From: Anarhynchus alexandrinus | Taxonomy: Eukaryota; Chordata; Aves; Charadriiformes; Charadriidae | Reading direction: 5' to 3' | Length of the DNA: 64,000 nt | NCBI GenBank assembly: GCA_008711295.1 | Contig: VUYV01000121.1 | Location: forward strand, 2,302,480-2,366,479 | In this document: positions 1-13,900 of the stretch, in pieces | Numbering within the stretch: position 1 is the stretch's first letter | Layout of the letters: each line of letters starts with the position of its first letter | Made by a program: the position numbers and the translations under genes | Notes under the pieces: model-generated | What the model was told of the DNA's origin: nothing | What the model saw: the letters and a program-made list of their open reading frames with translations, nothing else | The model's database searches: none

Positions 1-3000
1 TGGTAGCTCAGCCATTCAGTCTGTGATACATTTGGAAAACCAGGCCTGTGGCATGGTGTCTGAGCTCCGTGGGCTTTGCACGTGGCCGGCGACCCACTAG
101 AGATGTGTTCCCTGCCTCGGTTACAGGTAAGGAGTATATTGCTGTGTATTTTCTGCCCTAGTTGATGTTTGGTGAACACGTGAACGTGCGCTTCTCTGCA
201 AATGCCAAACACGGCTGGTGGCTGGGCTGAGATGTCCTCCGTTCCTTGGGATGTTGTGGCATCTTGCTACGGGCTGCTACCACCTGCTCCAGCCGTGGCC
301 ATGCCTGAGAGCCCTGCAGAAGCAGCTGCCACACTCCTCCCCAGAGGCAAAAGTATTTCAGTTCTGGGCAAAGAAATGTGTCAACAGCTGCCACGCTCTG
401 CTCTCCTCCAAAGGCTACCAATTAATTCCTTACAACACGATCCATCTGTTCTCAGCCTGTAAGCAGCTTGAGATAGGGGCTGTCTTTGCTGTGCGTGCTT
501 GAACGGTGCTGCAGAAAGGGGTCCTGGCCTCAGGCATGGTGACAAGGAGAACATTAAAGTTCTGGTGGAGTAGCTGTGAGTCCTTGCACACCCGTAGGCT
601 GATGAAGTCGTCAAGGGAAACGGAGTATTCTTGTCCTTTCGACCACATGCAGAAACCATCACAACTGCAGAAGTGCATCTTCTGGGTTTAGAAATGTTGT
701 GCTGTCCCCCTGTGCAGCTGCTGTCATAGCGTCTTGGGTACTGTTAAACCATGTAGGTCTTTTTTTTTTTCATGCTGTCTTTTTTTGCTGTCACATTATA
801 AGTTTCTTAGGCTCTTCTGCTTTTCTGGAAGCACGTTGGAGGAGCCGAGGCTTGTCTGTTCATCTTTGTGGTCCTCACGTAACCAGATTTCAAAGCTCTG
901 CTCTCCAGAACGAAGCGAGGGTAACGGTGCTGCTCATCACGTGGCGAACCCTGTGCTGCCTCCTGTCCTTCACGATGCCTTTCGTGCCCTGGACTGGAGG
1001 CTGTGGTTTCAGGGCTCCTGGTAACCACATCAAAAAATATCCCAGCCCGTGACGCAAGGCTCTAATGACCGATGCAAACTCACTTTTCTGGTTCAGATTT
1101 TGTTAAATGTTTTTGGCAGGCTGACCGGAGGGCCATGTCCCCCATCGGGAGCTGCCTGTCTCCGTGCCCTGCTAACTGCGTGTCGGACCACGTACGGCCT
1201 GTTCTCCCCCACAAAGGCAGCACGAACTCCATCGCCATGGCTAATTGGGGAGAAATTAGATGTTCTGCTGTTCTGAAATGCGTGCTGTTGAGCGGTCTGG
1301 TGCACAGATGCTGTGTTGCTGATGGTTGGACATGTAGCCTGAGCACTCAGATGCTCCCCATGTCTCGGCACAGCCTGCTGGGACAGGAGACTGGGTTTAA
1401 TCCTGTCTCGGGATTGGGCAGTGCTGATCCTTCACGGGGTCTTCTCCACTGCTGGGGGTGCAGGTGCAGATACTGACGTGGCTCAGCTGAGGTGTGATAT
1501 TTCCCTAAGCCCCCACAGTTTGTAGTGTCTGAAATCAATTGTTTCTTTCACTGTAAAATTGTCGCTACGTAATGTCACTTTGCAGCCTTCCAAACAGGCA
1601 CATCTGTCAGATTTTGATGTTTTCAGTGTTTTGCTATGTGGGATTTTCTTTTTATTAGGAGTGGGGCTTCTACCAAACAAGCATCTCGATCACCATCTCA
1701 GTTAAAAAAGCACATCTAAAGGTCAGCTTACCTGAAGTCATCTCGGGAAATGTTTTAACTTAAGCGTAGCATATAAAAAAACCCAAAACAAACAGCATCT
1801 CTGATTGTAAAAACGCGACCAGCTTTCGTCACTCTCCGGGTGGTGGCAGAGAAGCTGTGATCCGCTTTGCTTTCATCCTTGGCTCTGCCTACATGGATAA
1901 TTTAACCTGCTTTCAAACACGAGGGGGGGAAAAAATGACTTAGGCCGCCTTCTGTGTATACATAAAACTCGCATCCCACAGCTTGTGCTCTGACCTTCCC
2001 TGTGCTCCCCAGCTCGGCGATCCAGCATGCCACATCATCCCGTGGGAACGTGAGGAGGAGGAGAGGGCAGGGGAATCTCTTCGCGGCGTTACGATCATCA
2101 GAAAGTCGGTCCCTGCGGCCAAACTTATACCAGCAAACTCTCTGCCAGCCGTGTGGGCAGGCTTAATGCCTGGGTCATGTGGCGTGGATGCAAATTTAGT
2201 GCACTTGAGAACCGAGCTAAGCCGGAGGGCTGTGCAGTAAGCCCGTGGAGACCAGCTGTTGTGGCAGCGGATAAATGAGTGGGAAGCAAAAAACACTCTT
2301 CCCTTGTTTCAGAGAGAGAAGAGTCTCTCTGAGCTTTCTGCTTAGGACCCGGTGGTGTGAGGAGCTGTGGGGCTGCGGGTCGGGCCGTGGTTTGTACCAC
2401 GGGATCGAGGTGGGAGCGGCTGTCTTGGCTATAGCCCTGGTAGGGTAGAAAAACCCCACACCTTTGTTTCCCAGGGTACCGAATACGTGCCCTGGGCTTT
2501 CGGGGCCAGGGTGATAGCGAGAGGCTCCGACGCCACTGGAGGAGCAGCTGAGGGCTGCTTGGATATGGGAAGGGTTAAGCAGCCTGGACGTGAGGAATGA
2601 GCTGTGGTGTTCCTCCTGTGATTCAAAGAGGGAAAAATGTGCCCTCCCTCTCAGATGCTTCCCTCTGTCCAAAAAAGGCTAAATGGGCTCGGTGAAAAAC
2701 CAGCGGAGGCATTCCTCATATTCTCTGGAGTAACTGGATGTAAAAGTCCGGATTTAAAGGGGTAGCTTGCGGCAAATTAAATGCGACTTTGAAAGGAATT
2801 CGCCTTCTGCAGGAAAGCTGGCTGTGGTTTCGGTAACGAAGGACAAGCTGGGCGCTAGCTAGAGAAAGACGAGCCTATGTAAGAGATGGATATTAACAAA
2901 CACAGACGATCCATTAGTCATCACAGATTATTAAACACAGGAGGCCAGTTTGTCGTCTTTATTTTATTAGGGAGGGCTTACACGCACAGTAATAACCACA

Positions 3001-6000
3001 GGACTCAGCTGGGTTTGCAGCGGCTCCCAAGCACACAGGTTAATTGTACCGACCCCGATCCAAAACCCATCCATGTCAACGAGAGCCTCTCCCCCAACCT
3101 TCAACGCGCTCTGGAGCACGACCAAAGTGAGTTTAATAAGCTCTTTTTAATATATCCTGCGATCCTTCTGCAGCCAAACAGACTGCGTTGTCTTCTCCGG
3201 GCCAGGACTGCAGGCACTTACTACACCATTTGCTGGTGGCAGTCTGCCTGTTGTGAAACGCGTGCGAGGGCTGGTTTGCAAAAACACCTCCATGCAGAGA
3301 AAAGCCATCTCTGCCCCATCACCTTCAACCCCCATCCCCCGCCGAGGTCCCTCTGCCACCCAGCGAGGAGTCACAGAGGTGATCTGAGGCCTGAATGACA
3401 AAGAGGGGGGAAGAAAATCTTTAAAAGAGAAAGGAAAATTAAGGAAGAAGGAGGAAGGGAGGCTGAGGATGATTGCCAATGTCAATGTGACGTGGAAGGG
3501 AAGGATCTCTGGCTGACAGGCACTGTGTTGCGGTCCTTCCTTCCCACCTCCAGCCAGCTGGAGATGAGAACAGCATGGGGCACATCTTCATGGCGGGTGA
3601 ATTGCTGCCTCCCCCTCTTGTCTGGACCAGAGCTGGAGAGACATCCACCCCACTCTGCTCATTGCCCAGGAGCAGGATTTCAAGGAGGCTGAGCTATGAA
3701 CAGGGCCAACCTTGTCCTAGGGGATGAGCAGGAAGGTCTCTGTAGACCAGGGATCCTAGTCAGGCTGCTCTGGAAAAGAGCAGGGTCAGGTCTATCCCAC
3801 ATCAGGCTTTGTTGTCAGACAGATATTGGACATGTGTCCCATCAGACTCCCCACCCCCTGCAGGGAATATAATGGCTTCTTTTCAGATCTCGGTTCTGCT
3901 TGAGGTGGAGTTTCCCATTCCCATGAGAGTGCCTGAGCTACCATCGAGGTCCTGGTTAGCCAGAGCATTCCTAGAGAGCATGGGTGAGACTGCATAAAAA
4001 GTAAAGATTAGGGGAGAAAGTGAGGGAAGAAGGGAAACACTCGATATCGGGGTTGGAGGAGGTGCTATGGGACATGAAGAATGTTTGGGTCGCTTTGGGT
4101 GGGAGTTTCTTATTCCCCTTGGGCAGAATGACTTTCTGGGTCAGTGAGATGCAGGAGACCAGATTTGTTCATCCCTGAGGCCAGGGGTGACTTTGCTCGG
4201 ACACTTATGTCTGGGAGAGAGCTCCCAGCTGGGTATCCTGAAGAGAGATGGCCAGGTGGGGGTGTCTCCCTCCTTAGCTGATAACCTCCTTTCCGGGGTA
4301 AGGATTAAGCTCTTCACCATGGTGGCTTCTGCAAATGCCAAGCTTGGGCAGCTCCAAGCCTTGCAGTGCCTGGACAGAAATGTTGCAGTTTCTCAGCATC
4401 TACCAGCAAGGTATCGCTTTTAAGCTGTGTGATGGAGCAGGGTCTCCTTGCTGAATGGTCCTAGTGGAGCATCTCGTGAGGGTCGCAGTCCCTCGGTCAC
4501 TTTGTGTATGGCTTGCAGATGCCTTGGAAGCAGACTGCATCCACCCAATGTGGGGAGTGCTCTCTCTCCTGGTGCCTCTATGCTCACTAATTGGTCCTGA
4601 CATCTTGACGAGGACTTCGTGTGAGGCTGTCAGGAGCGGTTACTGATGCTTGGCAGCACTTCCATGGCCGGTGCTGCGTGAAGGCTGCAGGTCAGGTCCT
4701 CGCAGGGGGCTCAGCTGGGTGAAGACTTGCAGGGCATCAGTGCCTGGCGGTTCCCTGAGCAATTTCCCATCTGACTTCTGTGTTTATTGTGTGCCTGGAA
4801 TTTAGTATATATGCAAGCCCGTTTCTAAGGAGAGGTGTTAAAAGTTACTCCCCTGAGCAGCTGGGGTTGGCTTGACTTTTTATTACTGGGGAAATGAAAG
4901 AATTGCCACCAAAATCAAGTGCTTTTTAATGTAAACTTGATTACTAAGTAGTCACCTGGAGCAAGCTTAAACCAGCTGAGGAAACCACCCTCTCTCTCTC
5001 CCCTAGCAAGTGCCTGGCTCCAAGTAGCGCAGACCACCCTACAAAATCTCCTTGATCATTCCTATTAGGTGAAGCCTTGCCCGGAGGTGGGAATACCCGC
5101 ACGGCTTTGCTGTGGAGCGCAGCCAGCCCCGACAGGGTTATGAAGTTAAACAGGAGTGCGTTTAAAGGGAGGGAAAGGATACGGTTCGCCTGGGCTTTTC
5201 CTTGCAAGGAAATGCCGTTCAAGAGGAGCCCTGGGAGAGACGGATGCCAGGACTCGGGGAGCAGGACACAGGGACTTCCAGAGCTGCGGAGGGGGAGGGA
5301 CTGCAGCGAGGTTCATTTGGACCTTGGGTAAATTAAGGGCTCGGGGCTGATGGGAGGGGTGTCAGGGGGTGATTCAGCTGGCGGTTCTGCTCTCCAGTGC
5401 CTGCAACGCATTGCAGCGCTGTTGAAGGAGTTTATTCAATGGCAAATCCTGGTTTAGTCTGCCTGAAACTATCCAGCTTGGATTTGCCAGATGTGTTTCG
5501 GGGGAGACCGTTCCCAGCTGGCTGAGATGGAGGGGCTAAGAGATCTTCAAGCAGGCTTGCTGGTACACCTACAGCTGGAGATCCCCAGCCAGGACCAGAG
5601 TCCCCAGGGCTGAGAGCAAGCAGTGGAGCTGGGGGCTGGGGAGGGGTGGCTGAGCCAAGAGCCGCGCCGGGAGTCCCGTCCGTCCCGGCGGCTTCACAGC
5701 GCTTCCTCCCCATTGTACCGCGGTGCTCAAGCGCATTGTGGGCTGCGTGGGCAGAGCATCCTACTGGGAGCAGGGAATTGCCGGCCCTTGGAAACCAAAG
5801 GGAAGCCTGCTTTAAAATAGCTTCATTGGTGAGACCCATTCCAGCCTGCGTCCCTGCAAAACCAGCTAATTAAATTAAGAATAAAAAAAAAGGGTGTGTG
5901 TGAAGGCCTGGTTTCCCAGACCTGAGGGTGGGCAGAGGCACAGGGCTGCCCGGTGGTCACTGGTCGGGCAGTGGAGAAGCAGTGCCCTGTGCCGCTCCAT

Positions 6001-6167
6001 GCGAGACTGGTCGAGGGCTGAGTCAGAGCAGCGAGCATCTTCGGGGTGCCCCAATGTGCCCAAGGTATGGTATCTGTCCCCTTTGCAGAAGGAGCCAGCC
6101 AGCCCCAGCAGGGGAGGGAAGCCTCTTCTCGCTGCTTGTCAGGAGTAGGTGTAGGACTTTGCTTTTT

Positions 6168-6174
6168 NNNNNNN
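6168..6174. other. Short assembly ambiguity (7 N)
   Basis: Seven N bases follow a T-run, so this is probably an unresolved homopolymer. Single N bases also occur at 21944 and 42569. None falls in an RRBP1 coding exon. Confidence 0.95.
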
Positions 6175-7899
6175 CTTTTGGGTCGGCATGGCTGAAATGT
6201 CCTGCGCTGGCCTACCCTGGCATGAGAGGCCAAGTGGAAAGCCGTTCCAAGCGCTGATTAGGTCTGCTCATCCCTTCAGAGCCTTCTGCTTACCGGTCAA
6301 GACCACAGGATTTCCCTGGAGAGCAAATGCACGTTGTTCGTCTCAGCGCACATGTAAAAGCTGGAGCTGATCTGCCTGCTGTGACCAGAGAGGTCAGGAT
6401 TAAAACCTGTGATGTCTGTAAGAAGAACAGGACCCGTGGGTGAGTCCAGGTGGGATCACGGCATGATTAGCCAGTGTGTTAGATAAAAAAATATTTCTTT
6501 GTTGGAGAATGCCCACGATGTCTATGGAGACAGAAACGGGGTGAATTTGGCTTCAGTGCAGGGCGGAGGCGTGGGAAGCCTTCGTCAGCCTGCGCAGTGC
6601 TGATGCCAATTTGCAAATCGGTCCTTGGCACTTGCCCCGGGTTTAGAGTCTCAAAAGGACATCAGGGTGACACTGGCTGAAGCTCTGCTGTCAGTGTGCC
6701 TTGAATAACCTGGAAGAGAAAGGCAGAGGAAAGGCAGACAAAAAATAAATGGAGAGGATGAATCTCCTGCCCACATTGAGTCTTTTTTTCCCTGTGCTGA
6801 AGTTTTTTTTCTCTCAACTTGCAGGCTTTTAAGCTGTTTGGCTTGTCTTCCCCTCTACCCCCCGATTTTTCTTCTTCGATCTAAAAAGGCGATTACTAAG
6901 CGAAAGCAGCCGGTTGGGACGTATTTAGGAGTGTGACTCAGCCTTGGAAACAGCGAGTGCCCAGGGCTCCCAGCTGTTGAACTCGCACAGCTGGGCGCAG
7001 GTGAGGTGCTCAAGGGCTTTAATTTTTTGGCTCCAAGTCTCCTATTTCCCTCAATTTTAAATTGGCTGCTGCTCTTTCCTGCTGGTGCTCACCGGCCTTT
7101 TTAAGGGCGCGTGTACCTGGCTCACAGGCATGGGCAGGGTAAAGGAGTCGGGAGTACGTTTCTCCAACCCACCTCGTATCCCTGGCTCCGAGCAGGACCC
7201 TTTTCCCAGCTTTATCCTGCCTCTTACTTAATTTTTATATTGCTATGACTTAAGAGATGGTAGACTGAAATCACGATATGTATCTCTAGCTCTCTTCCCT
7301 GTCTGCTAATGATATGGATCGCTGTGTTCACCCTTAGGGAACTGGGCTGCACTTTTCAAGGGAGCTAAAGAGCACCAACACTTTGATCCCTCGGGCACCA
7401 GTAAAGCTCCTGACCTGTGAGCATCGCTTTGCTGCCAGCTCAGAGTGTCAAAAAAAGAGGGACTCGGATTCATAAAAGTGCTTTAAAAACTTGAAAAAGT
7501 GCCGAGACCTACTTCTTACAATTTTTTTTTTCTTTCTCCGTGGGCAGAAGACTGTGCGTCTCTTGTGTTTGTGCCGCTTTAGACAACGGCGGGGATTTCT
7601 TTGCGGTCCTGTCTCTGGGTGCTGAGTCTTTGAGGGAGAAGCCCCTACCGGGATAGTCGTGAGCGTCGCAGGATGGAAAATATCTGCCACTTTCCCTCCC
7701 TTGTCTTGTAAAAGGCAGCAGGTAGAAGCCCTTGCTTTTTCTTTATGACAAAAAGAGATTTGAAAGGCATCTGCGGCGGAAGGTTAAAAGCCCGAGGAAG
7801 GTTGCACATGACCCCTTCCACGTGGCTGCCCCTTTCCCTGGCAGACCCAGGTCTTTTCCACGGTATTTGCACCTCTGGGGAAGAAGCAACACCTTGGGG

Positions 7900-8260
7900 C
7901 GCAGGTTTTGGCGGCGGCAGCGGTTAGCAGGGCAGGCTTCCCCTCTCCCGGCCCTCTCGCCGGCGCTGGGCTGGCAGCCCCCGGCGGGGGGATGACTCAG
8001 TGCCTGGCAGAGGCAGGGAGGGCCGGCGGCGGCCCCCAACCTGCGGCCGAACAGGCTCGGCTTTGTGCTGGCCAGCTTAAAAGGAGCTTTATGACTCCTC
8101 TCGGCACGGCGTGAGCCCCGGCTCCTGCACAGGCCCCTCTTTGTGGGGAGGGGTGGGTGACGTGGTCCTGGGGTGGAGGAGAAGCCGGGCGGGCGGTGGG
8201 GAGCAGCTCTGGCGGCGGGATCCCTCGAAGGGACCGAAACCGGGAGAGGGTGAGAGCTGG
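7900..8260. promoter_or_regulatory. GC-rich patch with an AP-1 site
   Basis: This block is richer in GC and CpG than its surroundings. It contains a perfect AP-1 heptamer TGACTCA at 7993-7999. Such a patch could be an enhancer or a minor upstream promoter, but no transcript evidence can be read from sequence, and the heptamer is short enough to occur by chance. Confidence 0.25.
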
Positions 8261-10484
8261 GATGGGGAAGCGAAGTCCTCAGGGTGCTTAATTCTCATCG
8301 TGTCCAAGGGGAGGTAGGTGCCCTAAGGGTAACACCAAGGGTCTGGCTCAGCCCTGAGCTGATGGTGGTCCCCAAACGGCACTTCAGGGTCACCGGACGC
8401 GTCGTTAGGCGCCAAAGTCTGCAATTCTTGCAAGCTGGTGTCAGAGGTCCCAGAAATGATGGGGGAATAGTTTGTAACATGCACCTTGACAGGAGTCTCC
8501 TAATTACATGTAAATATACAAAATCTCAGGCTCTGCAAGGTTTTTGTTCATACTTCCACTGCTCGGTTTCACGTTTAAAAAAACCACCAAACCCTCTGCA
8601 GCTGCTTTCTCTCTGGGTTACATGGGCAACTGCATGAACAATTGTTTTTACAGTTTGGCTCTCAAACCGAAATAGCAACTTTTGGTTTGCCTGAGCTGAA
8701 TGGTTTCTGGATTACTCTTTCTGGGGATGGTTTTTTCACTCTTTTCTCATCCATTTACTCCTATGGGTAATGAAAGTGGGAGGTGTTCTCCCGTCTCTCC
8801 ACCTGATGCCTCTGCCCAGGTGGCACAGCTCACGTGTGTGCACAAGGTGCCTTGTTGGGAAACCTGACAACCAGGGTCCCCCTCGCTGCCTCCCCCCTTG
8901 GCCATGAGCATAATCTCTCCCTCAGCCTCACCGGGCAGACATCTGCTGCTGTTTTTCCAGGTCGCGTCACGCCAGGGTGATAAAGCACGGAGGCTGCCTC
9001 TACAACTAAGCTGCCTCTTAAGACCACCTAAGACCTAAGCCCACCACCACAGATAGCAAACGCTGAGCCCCACCGTGCAGCCCGTGTTTTGCAGTGCCAC
9101 GGTGTCTCCAGGGAGGGAGTAACTCCACATTGCCGCTGATCGACTCCTCTCCTTCGTCAAGGGCCGGATGGCATCAAGCCAGGGTGTTACCCCCTCTATT
9201 GATGGGGCTTATCGCAACGTGTGTGCTGGAGATGTCCCTTCTGCAGCTTTTGTCTAATTTTGCTTGAATTCCGCTAAGCTCCAGAACAACTCCCAGGCAA
9301 GGAGCTGAAATACAAGAGTTTTTAAACACTGTTTGCAACTGGCCAGCTCTCCTCACTGCATTACTCCAGTTTTAGTGCTCCATCACTTCTGCCTTGTCAC
9401 CTCAGGGACTGTGGTGCATTCGCGTGGCAGAAAGCCTGGAGTGACGCAAGAAGAACACGGCCTTAAACATGCGTAGAAACAGCTGAGATATTGGGTAATT
9501 TGCCTTCTAGGTATGCCACGGAGCCTGGAGACAGGGCTGCCAGATGCTATGGCAATACTTGTGTGATAACAGCAATGCTTACAGCAGCCGTGCTGAGGTC
9601 TGCCGGTGCCGGGCTGGTGCCCGGGTAGGAGTGGGAAGCACCGGTGAGATCTGCAGGTTGAAATACTCCGGCTTACAAATCCTGAGCTCGAGCCAGATTT
9701 CACATCCTCCCTGCAGCTGGGCAGAGCAGTGGTGGTAGCATGGACCCGGGGATGGATCTGCAAGAACGCTCTGAGCCAGTGCCTGCGTGGCATCCCAGGT
9801 CCCCCATTTCAAGTGTGAGCTGCTCTGCCAACCTCGCTGGCATGTTTGGATCGGAGCTCATGTCTGCACTCACGGGCTGGCTGGGATGGTGACATACGCC
9901 TCCAGTTCCCAGCCACGCAGGTGGTGTCCTGCTCCATGAGTCCCTTCCTTAAAACCAAGCATTTCACGCAGAGGAAGTATGAATAATAAAGATAATCCTG
10001 ATATGACTTAAGAGGGAAAGCTGTATGCAGGACTGCCGGAGAAGGTAACAAACTGCTGTGTGACCAGTCATATCTCCCTGTCCTTCAGTTCCCACTACAT
10101 CCTAGATAAGAAGTTGTGGGTGCATTAAGATGGTTGGGGCATCCAGCAGCAGAGGAGGATCAGGACAGTCAGGCAGTGCCAGCAGAGGTGGCTGCTCAGG
10201 TCTCAGTGCAGCGGCTTGATTATGCTGGTGGTGGCTATGTACATCTACCAGCAGCTTTGGGGGCATTTTCAGGACCCAAATCACAACATCTGACTCTGAG
10301 GGCCAGCTCTTGCACCAAGAGAAGTGGGCACAGAGCTCGTCATGCTGCCAGACTCGCAGCAGCATGGGAGCTGGTGCCCATCCAGGAGGTGATGTGCAAG
10401 CACCCTTGCAGTCACACAGCTGGACACGGCACCCACACCGTTCCCCAGCTGCTGCATTACCAAGTTTATGCATCCCAAGCCTTG

Positions 10485-10983
10485 TGTCCTGGTTTGAGGT
10501 AAAACAGGACCAATTTTGTTCAGTAACTTCGCTTCTTAGCTAGGCCTCTTCTAACTACTGAAATGAACAGCATATTGTGCAGACAATGTTCACTCTCTCA
10601 GAGTGATAAGACCAATTGTTTATAGCTGATGCCCAGGCATGGTATGCAGAGAGGCTCCTGCTTATACTTACTGCTATAACACCCAAGGCCAACCAACTTT
10701 GTTATTTGCCCCGTTGGAAGGTCAGAAGCGGAAAAGCATAGTGGGGGTCCCACCTGCAGGGAGGAGCGGACAGGACAGGTTTTTTCTTCATTTTTCAATT
10801 TTTCATTATTTCTTTTTATTTTATTATTAATATTTCATTAAAGTACTTTAGTTCCTTCTAAACTCATAAGTCTCTTTTTCCTCCTCTGCCTCTCTCTTTG
10901 AAGAGGGGTAGAGGGGAGCATCTGTCAGTCCCATCTGGGGTCCCCCTAGGTCCCCAGTAGCAGATTTGGCCTAAACCGTGACA
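10485..10983 (+). mobile_element. Solo LTR of an endogenous retrovirus (ERVL-type)
   Basis: A 499-bp element begins TGTCCTGGTTTGAGG and ends AAACCGTGACA, so it has the TG...CA termini of a retroviral LTR. It is flanked by a perfect 5-bp direct repeat, CCTTG, at 10480-10484 and 10984-10988, which is the target-site duplication. The terminal sequences resemble bird ERVL-class LTRs known from many genomes. An ATTAAA at about 10835 could be its polyadenylation signal and supports + orientation. There is no internal viral sequence beside it, so it is a solo LTR left by recombination between two LTRs. The intact duplication suggests a fairly recent insertion. Confidence 0.88.
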
Positions 10984-13900
10984 CCTTGTCAGGAGCAAGC
11001 CTGGAGAGGCAAAGCAGTGCTCAGACTTGCAGGAGCAAAACCATACAGGGCTCTTCCCTTCTTTAAGGCTTACCTGGGTAACCTTCCCCAGAGCTGCACC
11101 AAGAGCATCAAGCTTGTTGAGCTTTGGTTGGACCACCCAGTATACACAGGCTGTAACGTACAGGGGAAATCCTGGGACTTCCTTCTGTCTCGGTTAGTCC
11201 TGATGTTTCTGGACCAGACAGGGTCTGTAACCAAAACGTTTGCCTCAAGCCCAGGTGGGAGACACCAGCCCCAGAGTGCTCGAGGTTGGCAGGATGGGAC
11301 CACATCCATTTGCAGGCCTGGAAATCCTGGTGCTGGTCCACCACCTTGGCGTTTTTGAGAGAAATAGCTATTATACACGGGCCTCTGCCCAGAAACTCAT
11401 GCAGCTGTAGCACCAGGAGGAACCAGAGCACCTGAAACTGCTGCAGAAGAGCACGGTGCTATTTTTTAAATGGCCCCTTCATCATGGATTATAAGCTAAG
11501 ACTGAAAGTGAAAAAAGAGACGAGATAGCACGCCTCTCTGAAGCAGGAAATAGCTCACTAGCAGACATATGGGGATGCTAAAGCCAGGCCAACAGGAAAA
11601 TTAACACAAGTGCTACCCGCTTTTTTTAGTTCTTGAAAGTGGCAAGGTATATTTTTAGCACCAGGATTTCAGGTGTTTTAGGTCTGAAACCACCTCAAAG
11701 GCTGAAAGTCAGGCCTGCTCCGCCGAGCCCTGTGGCTGCGCTTGGGCAACCAGGCATTTAAAACAAGAAAAAGCCACGTAGCTGGAGAATTCAAACAAAA
11801 CCTGTTGCAAACCTTGTTCGCTGGGAAGATGAGGCAAGGCTGGGGAAAAAAAAATGGTTAATGGGGCATTTTGCTGCTCTTGCAAATCTGCGTTGAAGAG
11901 GGTTTGAGAGGATTTAATGGGAATAAATGTCCAGCTCCTCCCGTAAGGGGGATTACAGCTCACCAGGGCAAATACTGTCTTGTGGCTCTTGATTTAGGTG
12001 GGACACAGGGTGATGAAAGCTGAGCTTTTGAGAAAGGAGGAGAGTTTTAATCTGGCATTGTGAAAGGGCTTGCCTTTGCTAAGTTATTTGGGGGAAATAA
12101 CTGACTTTTGGGTAAGAAAGAGATTTGTGAGCAGGTCCATCTTAGAGGTTCCTCTTACTGAGGAGCAGCGTTGGGGCTCACTGCTGTCTGCGGCACAGAT
12201 TTCAGTTAAACTAATCCTGTAAAAATGCTGCAATATCCTCTTAATTCCTTTTAAACTGGACTTTCCTCAGGATAGCTGCAGCAGAACCCCAAATCCGCAC
12301 TGGTTGGATGAGCTGTGCTGAGATGCTGGATGGGGAGCTGGAAGGGCTGGTGGGTCTCATGTTCTCCTGCCATGCTGTGACGGGGCAGTAAATTCAGCTA
12401 GAAGGCCTGTGGGATGGCCAGGCTTATTTTTCTATATGAAAATTTACAGGGCAGGGGAAAAAGCAACCTTAAAACTTCTTCTCTTTCCCAGCTTTCCACA
12501 AAACTCCCAGCAGAGCAAGCAGCCACTTGGGGCATATGCAGGTGGCCCACACAGGTTTGCTGAGTCAGGAGACAAGACATAAACTCCATCCCACCAAGTC
12601 TCAGGTTTCAGTAAAAAGTATTCTTCTTCTTCATGTCATGAAGGAGATTTCCCTCTGGTGAGAGCACCGTGCCATGCAATTTGCAGGCCTCCTGCAACAA
12701 AACTTAGAGAGGAGGAAAATCCCCCTTGTTTCACAGGTCCTGATGGAGCAAAAGGTCTACACCCAAAGTGATGATATTCCTGCATTGAGATCCAAGGCTG
12801 CTGGTTTTTCTTGGAGCTGGGCTGGAAGAAATCCCACAGAACTTGCAAGGAGACAAGGAGGGCAGCGAAAAAGAGAAGGTGGAGACAGACAGAGAGCTGG
12901 GTACCAGGAGAGGCCATTTGAGATACTGAACAGGCTATCGAGCGTGTCAAAATCATGTTTCCTGGCATCCTGTACAAACCTCCCATGATTTTACAGGGAC
13001 ACAATATCCATGGCTTATCAGCAACAGCAGTTTAAGAAGAACCCTGAGACTGCTCTGGTCCCTCGTGCCCCTGTGAGCACAGCCTCATGCATCCTGAGGG
13101 CAAAGTCACACATGTGTCAGCAGTGCAGGTCCATCAAAGCAGGGCTGTCGTCCCATGAGCAACCGCATGTCCTGCTGCCATATGGACCAGAGATTTCACC
13201 CAAAGGCTCAGTCCTGAATCTCTCACTCAGCTGGTCCACTGCGAGAGCACTAGTCAGAAGATGCATTTGCCCCTCAATGCCCTTCAGATGCTTTAAGGAG
13301 CTGCGCTGAGCCCGGTTGGGCTCGGAAGGAAGGTTGGAATGAACGTGGCCAGGCAAGTTTGTGGTGACCATCCCCAGAGTGGGTGAGATGTAGGTCAAAG
13401 GATCCTAGGAGAAGGTGGGCTGGGGAGGAAACATCACCTAGAGAAGCCCAGGAGGAACGTGGCTCTTCTGCTTAGAGAAAAGAGAGATGATAGCAGTATT
13501 CGAGGTAAACACTTTGTCTCCAGCTAATTTATGTCACTGTTTCCCGCTCACTGAGCCCAGACAGCCCTTTCAGGAAAAGTCTAAACATTAACAAAGCAAA
13601 CGGTGTGCACACAGCGGGGCAGCTCAAACACAGCGTGGGTGGTATGCTGAAGGGCATTCACACACAGGCACGGTGGAGGGGGTCCTCCCCGACGCTGGAG
13701 GTGCAGTGTTCAAGGCTGCCTTGTATCGACTCATCAAATATTTGTTTGCATCCGTGACCTTCCGACTTTCCCATCATGGGGGTGATTTCGGCTGCTGGTG
13801 TGCTGGCAGCCACTTTGAATTTCAGCGTGGGCATACGAGCAGGGCAGGATGGATGAGCTCCTTGCAGGCAACATTCCTCTTGGAGGGTTTAATTCCAGCT

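Larger units (their letters stand above)
1..10484. other. Non-coding upstream region, proximal part
   Basis: I see no gene here. Open frames on both strands are short, start at arbitrary ATGs, and resemble no family I recognise. Composition is mixed, with a GC-rich patch at 7900-8260 described separately. A consensus-like splice donor (CAG then GTAAGG) lies at about 121-132, but the sequence before it has no supportable coding frame. I recognise no transposon in this stretch. Confidence 0.6.

Noticed and set aside
1..126. Possible exon ending at a CAG/GTAAGG donor
   Set aside because: The only frame open for about 30 codons ends in a TAG before the donor, and nothing in it is recognisable, so the donor match alone is not enough.
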